64,000 nucleotides of DNA from assembly GCF_030649675.1 (NCBI RefSeq), contig NZ_JAUTDR010000007.1:124001-188000 (forward strand), written 5' to 3'. A model generated the notes under the pieces. That model was not told the origin of the DNA. It was given only the letters and a program-made list of their open reading frames with translations, and did not search any database. The translations under genes and the position numbers were made by a program. The DNA is from Haliea sp. E1-2-M8 (GTDB lineage: Bacteria; Pseudomonadota; Gammaproteobacteria; Pseudomonadales; Halieaceae). Numbering within the stretch: the stretch's first letter is position 1; the number at the start of each line of letters is the position of its first letter. Shown in pieces: positions 49,063-56,744 of the stretch.

Positions 49063-50448
49063 ATGTTCTTTCAGCGCTTGAAGACGCCCGGTCTGGGCCA
49101 CAACTCCTACGTTGTGGGCTGCGGAGAAGGCCTTGCGGTCGTTATAGATCCCCGGCGGGACGTGGATGAATATCTGGATCTTACCCGGGAGAACAATCTG
49201 ACGATCGTATACATCCTGGAGACGCATCGGCAGGAAGATTTCGAATTCGGGTCCGCCACTCTCGCAGAGATGACAGGAGCCAAAATCGTCAGCGGCTGTC
49301 ATGAGCTCTTCGGAGACACGGATATCAAGCTGAAGGACGGCGAGGAGCTGGAAGTGGGTACAACGCGCTTCGTCGTGCTCGAGACGCCAGGCCATACACC
49401 GGAGAGCGTTACTTACGCGGTCTACGTCGAGGGCGCCGGCGATAAATGCTGGGGTGTTTTCACCGGCGATACGCTGTTTGTGGGCGATACCGGACGCACC
49501 GATCTGACCGATCCGGAAAAAACGCGGGAGAATGCCGGCATCCTGTACGATTCGGTTCACGCCAGAATCGCCCCGCTGGGTGATCAGGCGCTGCTCTATC
49601 CTGCACACGGTGCGGGCTCGGCATGCGGCGGCAATATTTCTGATCGCGACGACTCCACGCTGGGTATTGAGAAAGGAACAAACCCCGTCTTCGAGAAGAG
49701 CCGCAGCGAGTTTGCTGACCATAAGTTTGCCGAGAAAATGGCGCGCCCTCCGCATTTCCGGCATATGGAAGAGGTAAACCTGTTGCCCGGCCGGCCGCTC
49801 CCCTCGCCGGCGAAGTTCCGGGTTCTTCAACCGAGGGAGTTTCAGCAAAGGATGCAGGAAGGGCTGGTGATCGACACCCGCTCCCCGGAAGCCTTTGCCG
49901 GCGCGCACATCGCGTCATCCTACAACGTCTGGCTCGATGGCCTGCCGGCTATCGGCAGCTGGGTCGCAAATGGCAGCAGCCGTATCTTTCTCGTAGTGGA
50001 CAGCCCCGAGGACATCGACACGGCGGTCAAGTCCCTCGCGCGCATAGGTATCGACAGCGTGGAAGGTGTCCTGCTCAGCGGCGTTGAAGCCTGGCGCGAG
50101 CAGGGGCTGCCAATCGAAACGCTCGCGACCACAAGTGCGCACGAAGTCGCGGGCTGGAACGAGCAGGAGCGCGTCCAGATTGTTGACGTTCGCGACGAGT
50201 ACGAGTGGAACGAGAAGCATATTCCGGGCGCGATTCACCACTTTGTCGGCGATCTGGAAAAAAACCTGCCCCAGCTGCCCAAGGATAGCGAGATTGTCGT
50301 GCACTGTAGCGTCGGGCATCGCTCGGGGGTTGCTGCGAGCATCCTCAAGCGCAACGGTTTTGAGCGGGTGCATAACATGCTCGGCGGCATTACGGCCTGG
50401 GAAAAGCTGGACCTGCCGCTCGAGAAATCAGACAAGGCGAAAACGTAA
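49063..50448 (+). CDS. MBL-fold hydrolase fused to two rhodanese domains
   Basis: 461 residues. Residues 1-~240 are a persulfide-dioxygenase-like metallo-beta-lactamase domain (LETPGHTPESV, FTGDTLFVGD, LYPAHGAGS). The usual first metal motif HxHxDH is replaced by ETHRQEDF (residues 53-60), keeping only His55 and Asp59. Two rhodanese domains follow: the first has no active Cys (IFLVVDSPEDIDTAV), the second has VHCSVGHRSGVA with the catalytic Cys. The protein probably handles glutathione persulfide or another sulfane-sulfur carrier. First gene of an operon with two YeeE/YedE genes nine and eight bases apart. Confidence 0.88.
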   Translation: MFFQRLKTPGLGHNSYVVGCGEGLAVVIDPRRDVDEYLDLTRENNLTIVYILETHRQEDFEFGSATLAEMTGAKIVSGCHELFGDTDIKLKDGEELEVGTTRFVVLETPGHTPESVTYAVYVEGAGDKCWGVFTGDTLFVGDTGRTDLTDPEKTRENAGILYDSVHARIAPLGDQALLYPAHGAGSACGGNISDRDDSTLGIEKGTNPVFEKSRSEFADHKFAEKMARPPHFRHMEEVNLLPGRPLPSPAKFRVLQPREFQQRMQEGLVIDTRSPEAFAGAHIASSYNVWLDGLPAIGSWVANGSSRIFLVVDSPEDIDTAVKSLARIGIDSVEGVLLSGVEAWREQGLPIETLATTSAHEVAGWNEQERVQIVDVRDEYEWNEKHIPGAIHHFVGDLEKNLPQLPKDSEIVVHCSVGHRSGVAASILKRNGFERVHNMLGGITAWEKLDLPLEKSDKAKT

Positions 50449-50456
50449 GAGCGGGT

Positions 50457-50966
50457 ATGGAATACGAAGGCGGTGCATGGTCACCCTATCTCGTCGGCGC
50501 ACTGATCGGTGTCCTGTCGATGGCAACGTTTTATTTCTCTGACAAACCCCTGGGGATATCGACGGCTTACGCACGCCTGGCGGGCCTGGTCGGCAACCTT
50601 GTCGCCAAAAACCATACAGGGACGCTCAAGTTCTATCAGGACAAGACGCCGAAGATCGAGTGGGGCGTGATGCTGCTGTTCGGCGTGGTCCTGGGGGCAT
50701 TCATAGCCGCGTATACCGGCGGCGAGATCGCAGCGGCCTGGGTTCCGCCGCTGTGGCAGGAACGGTTCGGCCCGGAGGCCGGGCTGCGCGCGGGTGTGGC
50801 CTTCCTGGGCGGCGTGATCATGGCTTACGGTGCCAGGCTTGCTGGCGGCTGCACCAGCGGCCACGGCATCAGTGGCGCCCTGCAGCTCTCGGTGAGCTCG
50901 TGGCTCGCGATGCTGTGTTTCTTCGCGGGTGCCGTGGTGACCGCGATGCTCCTTTTTGGCCTTTGA
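50457..50966 (+). CDS. YeeE/YedE-family transporter, N-terminal half type
   Basis: 169 residues, four or five membrane helices. GARLAGGCTSGHGISGALQL is the YeeE/YedE signature with the cysteine that relays thiosulfate or sulfur through the membrane. Split YeeE proteins are encoded in pairs; the partner follows after eight bases. Likely imports thiosulfate or sulfane sulfur for the upstream rhodanese fusion. Confidence 0.88.
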   Translation: MEYEGGAWSPYLVGALIGVLSMATFYFSDKPLGISTAYARLAGLVGNLVAKNHTGTLKFYQDKTPKIEWGVMLLFGVVLGAFIAAYTGGEIAAAWVPPLWQERFGPEAGLRAGVAFLGGVIMAYGARLAGGCTSGHGISGALQLSVSSWLAMLCFFAGAVVTAMLLFGL

Positions 50967-50973
50967 GGATACC

Positions 50974-51561
50974 ATGAGCGCCGAGCACACCGCCCCACTC
51001 GAAGACAAGGAAGCTCCCGGCAAGCCTGATTCCATGCCGCAGCTCGTCCTCGGATTTGTCTTCGGTATTGTATTCGGGTTTCTGCTGCAGAAGGGTGGCG
51101 TGGCGAAGTACGAAGTGCTCATGGGCCAGTTCCTGCTCACGGATTTCACGGTAATCAAAGTCATGCTCAGCGCCATCGTGGTCGGGATGGTCGGCATCTT
51201 TTCGATGCAGGCGCTGGGCCTGGTAAAACTGCACGTAAAGCCCACCCGCTATGCCGCCAATATCACCGGCGGGTTGCTCTTCGGCATTGGCCTGGGGCTA
51301 CTGGGCTACTGCCCAGGAACCGGGGCGGCGGCGTTGGGGCAGGGGAGCTACGATGCGATACCCGGCATCCTGGGGCTTATGGCAGGAAGTTATATTTATG
51401 CTGAGACGTCGGGTTATCTCGGTTCGACCATGCAGAACATCGGCAATCGTGGCCGCATCATGCTGCCGGATCTCATCGGCACGCGGGTGCCCGTATTTCT
51501 GCTGATATTCGTGCCACTGCTGGTGGCAAGCCTCTTCATTCTGCAACGCCTGACGCCCTGA
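50974..51561 (+). CDS. YeeE/YedE-family transporter, C-terminal half type
   Basis: 195 residues from the ATG at 50974; an in-frame ATG at 50956 is less likely. Membrane helices with the second YeeE signature [20 protein letters not shown], carrying the partner cysteine. Together with the preceding protein it should form a complete thiosulfate/sulfur transport unit. Its last 26 bases overlap, on the opposite strand, the end of a truncated dehydrogenase frame. Confidence 0.88.
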   Translation: MSAEHTAPLEDKEAPGKPDSMPQLVLGFVFGIVFGFLLQKGGVAKYEVLMGQFLLTDFTVIKVMLSAIVVGMVGIFSMQALGLVKLHVKPTRYAANITGGLLFGIGLGLLGYCPGTGAAALGQGSYDAIPGILGLMAGSYIYAETSGYLGSTMQNIGNRGRIMLPDLIGTRVPVFLLIFVPLLVASLFILQRLTP

Positions 51562-51844
51562 ACGCTAATACGTCGCCATTTGGCAGGACGTACAGCCAGC
51601 GCGGGTGGTCCAGGCCCTCGGCAAAGGCCGTCACCTTCATGTCCGCAGCCGGAGTCGGAGTGGCGCCGTCTGTCCATCCGACCGCAGGCGCGATGTTGAC
51701 GGTGGGGATCAGGGTGCTATTGGGCGGCGGCAGTTCCGGGCTGGGGCCGGTCCCGGCTTGCGCCGGCAACCGTGCATACTCTCCGCAGGCAGAGAGAAGG
51801 GCAATCAAGGGTAGCAATGCCAAGGTGAATGCGGTCTTTCTCAA
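51536..51844 (-). pseudogene. Truncated PQQ sugar (sorbosone) dehydrogenase-like lipoprotein
   Basis: 102 codons: lipoprotein signal peptide ([11 protein letters not shown]), then [20 protein letters not shown], the opening blade of sorbosone-dehydrogenase-like PQQ enzymes. Similarity stops exactly where the YeeE gene ends (51561). The family is normally about 400 residues. The remainder has been replaced by the sulfur operon, so this is a dead 5' stump. Confidence 0.75.
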
Positions 51845-52040
51845 GGCAGCGGTCCCCGTGTTGGATTCGTGCGGTCAATCTTCGCTGAAGAAATTGTTTA
51901 CTGGATCTGGTTGCATTCAGCTTGCAGGACTAAGGCAATCGAATCCGTGCGGTGTCGAACTGAGCAAAAAAGTGGTGTGCCGGGTGCTGGTGGTCGGGAC
52001 ACCGTCATGCTTGCCACATTCGGCATCCAAAGTTTTTGGC

Positions 52041-52070
52041 TTGACATGCATCACATGCATCAATTGCTAA
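52041..52070 (+). promoter_or_regulatory. Promoter region with tandem 9-base repeat before the Crp-like gene
   Basis: A -35-like TTGACA (52041-52046) is followed by two adjacent copies of CATGCATCA (52045-52053 and 52054-52062) that fill the spacer. The -10 (TGCTAA region) is weak. This layout suggests a regulated promoter for the gene at 52162. The rest of the 51845-52161 gap shows no gene. Confidence 0.45.
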
Positions 52071-52161
52071 TCGACGGGAACCGACTACCCTGAATAGAGT
52101 CGGGATCTGGTCGGTGGGTGTTTCTATCCACAGTCCTTTGCTCCCGTCAGGGGGGGTGACC

Positions 52162-52860
52162 ATGAAGCATGGACCGGACCGAAATAACTTGCTCTTGCGC
52201 TTGCCTCAAAAGGTAAAACAGCGGGTATTTCCACAGTTGCGCCAGATCGAGCTGCCTCGGGAGAAGGAGATCGACACCGCTGGCGAGAAAGTGAAGTCCG
52301 TCTATTTCCCGGCCGACTGCCTCATCTCACTTACTCAGGACACGCTCGACGGCCACTCGAGCCAGGTGTCGGTCGTGGGCCACGAGGGCCTCGTCAACAT
52401 CGCGATTATTATGGGCGCGGACAGCACACCCAGTCGGGCCGTTGTCGTGAGTGCCGGTACGGCCTACCGGCTGCCTACCACCGATCTCAAGCGCGAATTC
52501 GAAAACGATGCCGCCGTGCGCATGCTGTTGCTGCGCTACTTCCAGGCCGTGATCACCCAGGTGGCCCACAATGCCGTTTGCAATCGGCACCACGCTATCG
52601 ATCAGCAATTGTGCCGCTGGCTGCTGCTGTCCCTGGACAGGTTGCCGACCAACGAGCTGACCATGACCCAGGAATCGATCGCCAACATGCTGGGTGTGCG
52701 CCGGGAAAGCGTGACCGAGGCGGCCGGCAGACTGCAGAAACTGGGTATCATTCGCTACCATCGGGGGCGTATCACCGTGCTTGACCGTCCGCGGCTGGAA
52801 GCACTCTGCTGCGAGTGCTACACCGTGGTCAAGAAGGAAGCCGACCGCCTGGTGGCCTGA
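52162..52860 (+). CDS. Crp/Fnr-family transcriptional regulator
   Basis: 232 residues from the ATG at 52162. N-terminal beta-roll (GEKVKSVYFPADCLISLTQD, VSVVGHEGLVNIAIIMG) and C-terminal winged helix (LTMTQESIANMLGVRRESVT). The stretch AVCNRHHAIDQQLCRWLLLS is nearly the same as in the protein at 37537-38307, so the two are close paralogues. Typical cAMP-binding residues and Fnr cysteines are not evident. Confidence 0.88.
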   Translation: MKHGPDRNNLLLRLPQKVKQRVFPQLRQIELPREKEIDTAGEKVKSVYFPADCLISLTQDTLDGHSSQVSVVGHEGLVNIAIIMGADSTPSRAVVVSAGTAYRLPTTDLKREFENDAAVRMLLLRYFQAVITQVAHNAVCNRHHAIDQQLCRWLLLSLDRLPTNELTMTQESIANMLGVRRESVTEAAGRLQKLGIIRYHRGRITVLDRPRLEALCCECYTVVKKEADRLVA

Positions 52861-53192
52861 CCGACACTTCGCTGATCGGCGACCTTCAGGTGAGCGAGGT
52901 CGAAGTTGGCGCTCCATCAAGGGCAGCCTCGTCTATTCATCGACCAGGCCTATGTTTGATAACGTACAGAACAATCTGTGCTTTCAGTATACAAGTGGCG
53001 TGGACACGGGTGGTTTGGATTATCGTCGGGCAAAAGAAGTGACCGGTCTGAAAATATAAATGGCTAAGCGGTCAGAAATGCCGGGTTTTAGAAGAACTAT
53101 TTTGTGCTACCGCCACCAGGGGTGTTAACTGCCTGGCGCGATGTGTCCTGCGGTTAAACACTCTTGCTATCACTTCAACAGGAGATTTAAAA
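52861..53192. other. Intergenic stretch without a gene
   Basis: 332 bases between the Crp-like and Met-rich protein genes. Plus-strand frames up to 92 codons are present but have no family, start site or consistent composition. The end of the gap supplies the ribosome site (AGGAG) of the next gene. Confidence 0.5.
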
Positions 53193-53555
53193 ATGAAAAA
53201 GTCACTTCTCATAGGTGTAATGGTCACCCTACCGCTATCCACCTCCCTTGCCTGGGCTGACGCCCATAACTCCGACAAGGACAAGAAGCCAGCAACAACC
53301 ATGACTGACAAAGACACACAAATGCAGATGGGCAAGATGCAGGAACACATGCTCAGCATGCACGCGCAATTGCACAAGATCATGGATGCGAAAAATCCGC
53401 AGGAGCGCGAACAGCTTATGCAAGAGCACTCAAAAATGATGCAGGACCACATGCAGGTGATGCAGGGCAGGATGGACGGAGGAATGATGGGAAAGGGCAA
53501 GACGGGGGGCGACGCTAAAGGAGGCAGGATGGATGGCGGCATGAAAGACATGTAA
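53193..53555 (+). CDS. Exported Met/His-rich small protein
   Basis: 120 residues with a signal peptide (LIGVMVTLPLSTSLAWA). The mature part is rich in methionine and histidine (MQMGKMQEHMLSMHAQLH, MMQDHMQVMQGRMDGGMM), a composition seen in periplasmic copper(I)-binding proteins. No catalytic domain. Possibly a metal buffer. AGGAG precedes the ATG. Confidence 0.7.
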   Translation: MKKSLLIGVMVTLPLSTSLAWADAHNSDKDKKPATTMTDKDTQMQMGKMQEHMLSMHAQLHKIMDAKNPQEREQLMQEHSKMMQDHMQVMQGRMDGGMMGKGKTGGDAKGGRMDGGMKDM

Positions 53556-53675
53556 GGTCAGCATGTTGACCGTGATAGCTTGATCTATGCAGAGACTCGT
53601 AGCGTCGCTCTCGCGCATCCATGCGCTTCGCGACAGACGGCCATCCTGGCCGCCACCCGCGCCCTCTGGGCGCGG
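53556..53675. repeat. String of four hairpins after the Met-rich gene
   Basis: GGTCA...TGACC (53556-53571); a two-tier stem GTCGC...GCGCAT-CC-ATGCGC...GCGAC (53604-53634); CGGCC-N5-GGCCG (53638-53652); CCGCGCCC-TCT-GGGCGCGG (53657-53675). Together with the terminator at 53695-53736 they make five stems in 180 bases. It may be a 3'-UTR structure, a small RNA or a REP-like element. No coding frame is credible here. Confidence 0.5.
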
Positions 53676-53694
53676 ATTGAGCTTTCTGCCCCAG

Positions 53695-53736
53695 ATCACA
53701 CAAAAAGGTCGCCATAGGCGGCCTTTTTTGTGTGAT
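53695..53736. terminator. Bidirectional Rho-independent terminator
   Basis: ATCACACAAAAAGGTCGCC, ATA, GGCGGCCTTTTTTGTGTGAT: a long near-perfect inverted repeat with a GC core and a run of A/T on both sides, so it can end transcripts from either strand. On the minus strand it directly follows a tRNA-like CCACCA end (53737-53764). Confidence 0.9.
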
Positions 53737-53764
53737 TGGTGGATGGACCGGCGGCGGGAGTTGA
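53737..53764 (-). ncRNA. Possible tmRNA (ssrA) 3'-end remnant, attachment-site-like
   Basis: The minus strand has TCAACTCCCGCC, then CCACCA, then the terminator above. This resembles the T-arm and acceptor end of tmRNA genes (…GTTCAACTCCCGCC…CCACCA). Upstream sequence on that strand does not continue the tmRNA body. Such isolated 3' ends are what islands that insert in ssrA leave behind. No integrase is seen nearby, and the acceptor stem is imperfect, so it is tentative. Confidence 0.4.
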
Positions 53765-53791
53765 TATATAAACCTAAGTCATTGATATATA
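53761..53791. repeat. 21-base-spaced direct repeat next to the tmRNA-like end
   Basis: TTGATATATA occurs at 53761-53770 and 53782-53791, a 21-base period. The spacing is the same as in the AT-rich repeat at 44945-44977, but the sequence is not identical. It may be an operator or an integrase arm site. The region up to 54124 contains only short frames. Confidence 0.4.
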
Positions 53792-54021
53792 TGGCTTATG
53801 ACTACGAAATGCGAAAGCGTGTACCGTCAGATATACCGTCAAATACTCTTACGCCTCGGGTTCAATGGAGGATTCACTGCCAACGCTTGAGTGGGGGAGG
53901 ATAGCACCAGTGTCGTGAGTCTGCCATCCGGTGTGTCTTCGGGACGTCAAGCACGCGCCAAGTAAACGGCTTCCTGCCAACGCCCCCAAACCCTTGCAAT
54001 CCCTCCCCACCCCCAATACCC

Positions 54022-54038
54022 TGTTCACCGTTTGAACA
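54022..54038. promoter_or_regulatory. Inverted repeat TGTTCA-N5-TGAACA, copy 1
   Basis: TGTTCA-CCGTT-TGAACA lies 86 bases before the start of the first MarR-like gene. An identical site occupies the same place before the second copy (55218-55234) although the surrounding text differs, suggesting an operator, possibly autoregulatory. Confidence 0.5.
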
Positions 54039-54124
54039 ATCAGGCACCACCCACCGGGCTGCAACCTCATGCATTCCTTGCGGTAGCCTGCCCGACTCCC
54101 CGGTTTTCGCCACAAGCAGCACCC

Positions 54125-54367
54125 ATGCCAGACACCGAACAGCACCTCAAGGTCCTGCGCCTGCTGCAGGACAATCCCGATATCACCCAACGCCAGATGG
54201 CCCAGCAGCTGGGCATCAGCCTGGGCGGGATGAACTATTGCCTCAAGGCCCTGGTGCAGAAGGGGTGGGTGAAGATGGACAACTTCAGCCGCAACCCGAA
54301 CAAGCTGAAGTACAGCTACCTGCTCACCCCGCGCGGGGTGAAGGCGAAGACGGTGCTCACCGCCTGA
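54125..54367 (+). CDS. MarR-family EPS-associated regulator, shortened copy
   Basis: 80 residues from the ATG at 54125. Nearly identical to the first 80 residues of the 108-residue protein at 55321-55647: winged-helix LQDNPDITQRQMAQQLGISL and LKALVQKGWVKMDNFSRNP. It stops at LTA where the other copy continues with a coiled-coil tail. The loss of the tail may remove dimerisation, so it may be inactive or act as a competitor. Confidence 0.75.
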   Translation: MPDTEQHLKVLRLLQDNPDITQRQMAQQLGISLGGMNYCLKALVQKGWVKMDNFSRNPNKLKYSYLLTPRGVKAKTVLTA

Positions 54368-54381
54368 TGGTAGGCCCGGCG

Positions 54382-55076
54382 TTACCGTCCGAACAGCTCG
54401 TCAAGCGTTTCGGCTACGAGAATTTGGTCCGCCCAAGCGTCCAGCTCTTCCGTGGAGCATGTATCCAACTTTTCAGTGACCCAGGCAGGCAGTTCGCCAA
54501 AACGGCGGATAATCATGCGCTGGATAACATGCCGCTCCCCCTGCCGACGCTCAATCTCCGCCCAATTGTCAAGATTCTCAGCCAACATATCCCGTTCCTC
54601 TACCAAACTGTTCAGCTTCTCCAGGTCGATACGCGCTCCGAGCCGCTGTAAATGCCGTTTCAGCCAGCGAGTGACGACTGCATCCGTGCGTTCCTTGTTG
54701 GGATCCGCACGGATGGTAGCGACAACACGATCCACGGCGGCCTGCAATGACCGGCGGTCCCGCGAAGCGTTCTCTATCCCAAAAACCCGCTGAGCGGCGT
54801 GTGCCGTGTAGCCAGTTCCTGATCAGTATAGCGCCCTTCGTCGACCAGGTAATAGCGCAGGTGTGGCTGGTAAGCTTGCAAAAACCCGGGCGGTTCCGGC
54901 CGAATCATATCGTAAATGTCCTGCCGTGCAGTCCACCGGCGAGAGCCGTTGTAAAGCACCATCGGCAGTACCGGCGGCAGCCCCTTTACCGGCGCAAAAC
55001 CCTCGACAAGCTGTTGCACGAATTCCGGGTGGCTGAACAGCTCCTTGTAGCCCGTGTCGTGATACTGGCTGGCCAT
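54382..55076 (-). pseudogene. Broken Rpn-family nuclease/putative transposase
   Basis: Two adjacent frames of one gene. The first (55076 to 54774) begins MASQYHDTGYKELFSHPEFV and later has LPPVLPMVLYNGSRRWTAR; the second (to 54382) has ADPNKERTDAVVTRWLKRHL and a helical tail. A one-base frameshift in GGGTTTTTGGG near 54780 separates them (the alternate frame reads VFGIENASRDRR). Between GFAP and VKGLPPV (about 54990) roughly 100 residues of the PD-(D/E)XK nuclease core are missing in frame. Non-functional. Confidence 0.8.
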
Positions 55077-55159
55077 GGCATCCCTGCCTAAAACCGATTA
55101 GCTATGAACTCTAACTGTGGAACAGCGCAGGGCACCCCGCAACCAATTGGCCGAATCTG

Positions 55160-55560
55160 ACTAAACTCCACAAAATCACCCCCAAAAACTTGCTATCCCA
55201 CCCAACCCTCACTACTCTGTTCACCGTTTGAACAACCAGGCACCACCCACCGGGCTGCAACCACTGCATTCCCTGCGGTAGCCTGCCCGACTCCCCGGTT
55301 TTCGCCACACAGCAGCACCCATGTCCGACATCGAACAGCACCTCAAAGTCCTGCGCCTGCTGCAGGACAACCCCGACATCACCCAACGCCAGATGGCCCT
55401 GCAGCTAGGCATCAGCCTGGGTGGGCTGAACTATTGCCTCAAGGCCCTGGTGCAGAAGGGGTGGGTGAAGATGGACAACTTCAGCCGCAACCCGAACAAG
55501 CTGAAATACAGCTACCTGCTCACCCCGCGCGGGATGAAGGCGAAGACGGTGCTGACCGCG
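55160..55560 (+). repeat. Downstream copy of the ~400-base duplication
   Basis: Second copy of the segment described at 53960-54367, covering the promoter region and most of the intact MarR-like gene. It lies directly before the polysaccharide genes, so this copy is the likely original. Confidence 0.75.
55218..55234. promoter_or_regulatory. Inverted repeat TGTTCA-N5-TGAACA, copy 2
   Basis: Identical to 54022-54038 and placed 86 bases before the ATG of the intact MarR-like gene. Candidate operator for this regulator and possibly for the polysaccharide operon that follows. Confidence 0.5.
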
Positions 55561-55647
55561 CGGTTCCTGAAGCGCAAGCTGGCCGAGTATGAGGCGCTGA
55601 AAACTGAAATCGAGGCGTTGCGGACAGAAGTGTCGGAAACAAAATGA
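55321..55647 (+). CDS. MarR-family EPS-associated transcriptional regulator
   Basis: 108 residues, matching the TIGR04176-type regulators that stand at the head of exopolysaccharide loci. Winged-helix domain (LQDNPDITQRQMALQLGISL, LKALVQKGWVKMDNFSRNP, YSYLLTPRGMKAKTVLTA) followed by a coiled-coil tail (KRKLAEYEALKTEIEALRTE). Directly upstream of galE and the surface-sugar genes. Confidence 0.9.
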   Translation: MSDIEQHLKVLRLLQDNPDITQRQMALQLGISLGGLNYCLKALVQKGWVKMDNFSRNPNKLKYSYLLTPRGMKAKTVLTARFLKRKLAEYEALKTEIEALRTEVSETK

Positions 55648-55687
55648 CCCGCCACCCTGCCTACGCAAGAATGGAAAGCGACACGCC

Positions 55688-56725
55688 ATGAAACTCCTGG
55701 TCACCGGCGGCGCCGGCTACATAGGCAGCCACACCTGCGTTGCGCTGCTGGAAGCAGGGCACGATGTCACCGTCATCGACAACCTGTGCAACAGCTCCGC
55801 AATCGCGCTGCAGCGGGTTCAGGAAATTACCGGCCGCTCACTGCGCTTTGTTGAAGGCGACATCCGCAATCCGGAACACCTGGCCGATGCGTTTGAAGGC
55901 GGTGTTGATGCCGTCATCCATTTTGCCGCGCTCAAGGCAGTCGGCAAGAGCTGTGAACAGCCCCTGGCCTACTTCGACAACAATATCGGCGGCACCATCG
56001 CGCTGATGCAGGCCATGGAACAGGCCGGTGTTTCGCGGCTGGTGTTCTCCTCGTCGGCGACTGTCTATGGGCAGCCCGAAAAAGTGCCGGTGCGGGAAGA
56101 TGCTCCTCTCAACGCCACCAACCCCTACGGCCGCACCAAACTGGTGATGGAGCAGCTGATTCAGGACTGGTGCGCCAGCCGTCCCGAAACGGCAGCCGTG
56201 CTGCTGCGCTACTTTAACCCGGTGGGCGCCCATCCCAGCGGACTGATCGGCGAAGACCCACGCGGCGAGCCTGACAACCTGATGCCCTACGTGGCCCAGG
56301 TGGCAGTGGGGCGACGCGAGCGATTGCGCATCTATGGCGATGACTACCCGACGCCGGATGGCACCGGCGTGCGAGATTACCTGCATGTGATGGACCTGGC
56401 TCGTGCACACCGCAAAGCCGTCGATTATGCCGCCGCCCACCCCGGTTGCGAGGCCTTCAACCTGGGCACCGGGCGCGGCTATTCTGTGCTGGAACTGGTG
56501 CAGGCCTTTGAACAGGCAAGCGGCAAGCCCATACCCTACGAGATCAGCACACGCCGAGCCGGTGACGTCGCCGAACTAACGGCAGAGCCGGCACTGGCCA
56601 ATGCGAAGCTACGTTGGGTCGCAACGCATGACATTCACGCCATGTGTGCGGATGCCTGGAATTGGCAGAGCAAAAACCCCAACGGGTACTCGCGTGATAT
56701 GAGCTTCAATACGTATTCTCGATAG
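55688..56725 (+). CDS. galE: UDP-glucose 4-epimerase
   Basis: 345 residues. N-terminal NAD loop [18 protein letters not shown], catalytic YGRTK (Tyr and Lys), [13 protein letters not shown] and the C-terminal [20 protein letters not shown] are all GalE signatures. It interconverts UDP-glucose and UDP-galactose for surface polysaccharide. Starts 41 bases after the regulator, probably in the same unit. Confidence 0.93.
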   Translation: MKLLVTGGAGYIGSHTCVALLEAGHDVTVIDNLCNSSAIALQRVQEITGRSLRFVEGDIRNPEHLADAFEGGVDAVIHFAALKAVGKSCEQPLAYFDNNIGGTIALMQAMEQAGVSRLVFSSSATVYGQPEKVPVREDAPLNATNPYGRTKLVMEQLIQDWCASRPETAAVLLRYFNPVGAHPSGLIGEDPRGEPDNLMPYVAQVAVGRRERLRIYGDDYPTPDGTGVRDYLHVMDLARAHRKAVDYAAAHPGCEAFNLGTGRGYSVLELVQAFEQASGKPIPYEISTRRAGDVAELTAEPALANAKLRWVATHDIHAMCADAWNWQSKNPNGYSRDMSFNTYSR

Positions 56726-56744
56726 AAAATACGGACCTGAGATT

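Larger units (their letters stand above)
53960..54367 (+). repeat. Upstream copy of a ~400-base duplication
   Basis: This segment and 55160-55560 share high identity through the upstream region and the regulator coding sequence, for example both have CACCCACCGGGCTGCAACC and CGACTCCCCGGTTTTCGCCA. The two copies flank the broken Rpn-family gene. The copies differ by small indels, so the duplication is not very recent. Confidence 0.8.

Noticed and set aside
54382-54747. Separate small hypothetical gene
   Set aside because: It joins the frame at 54774-55076 through a one-base frameshift to make a single Rpn-family gene.
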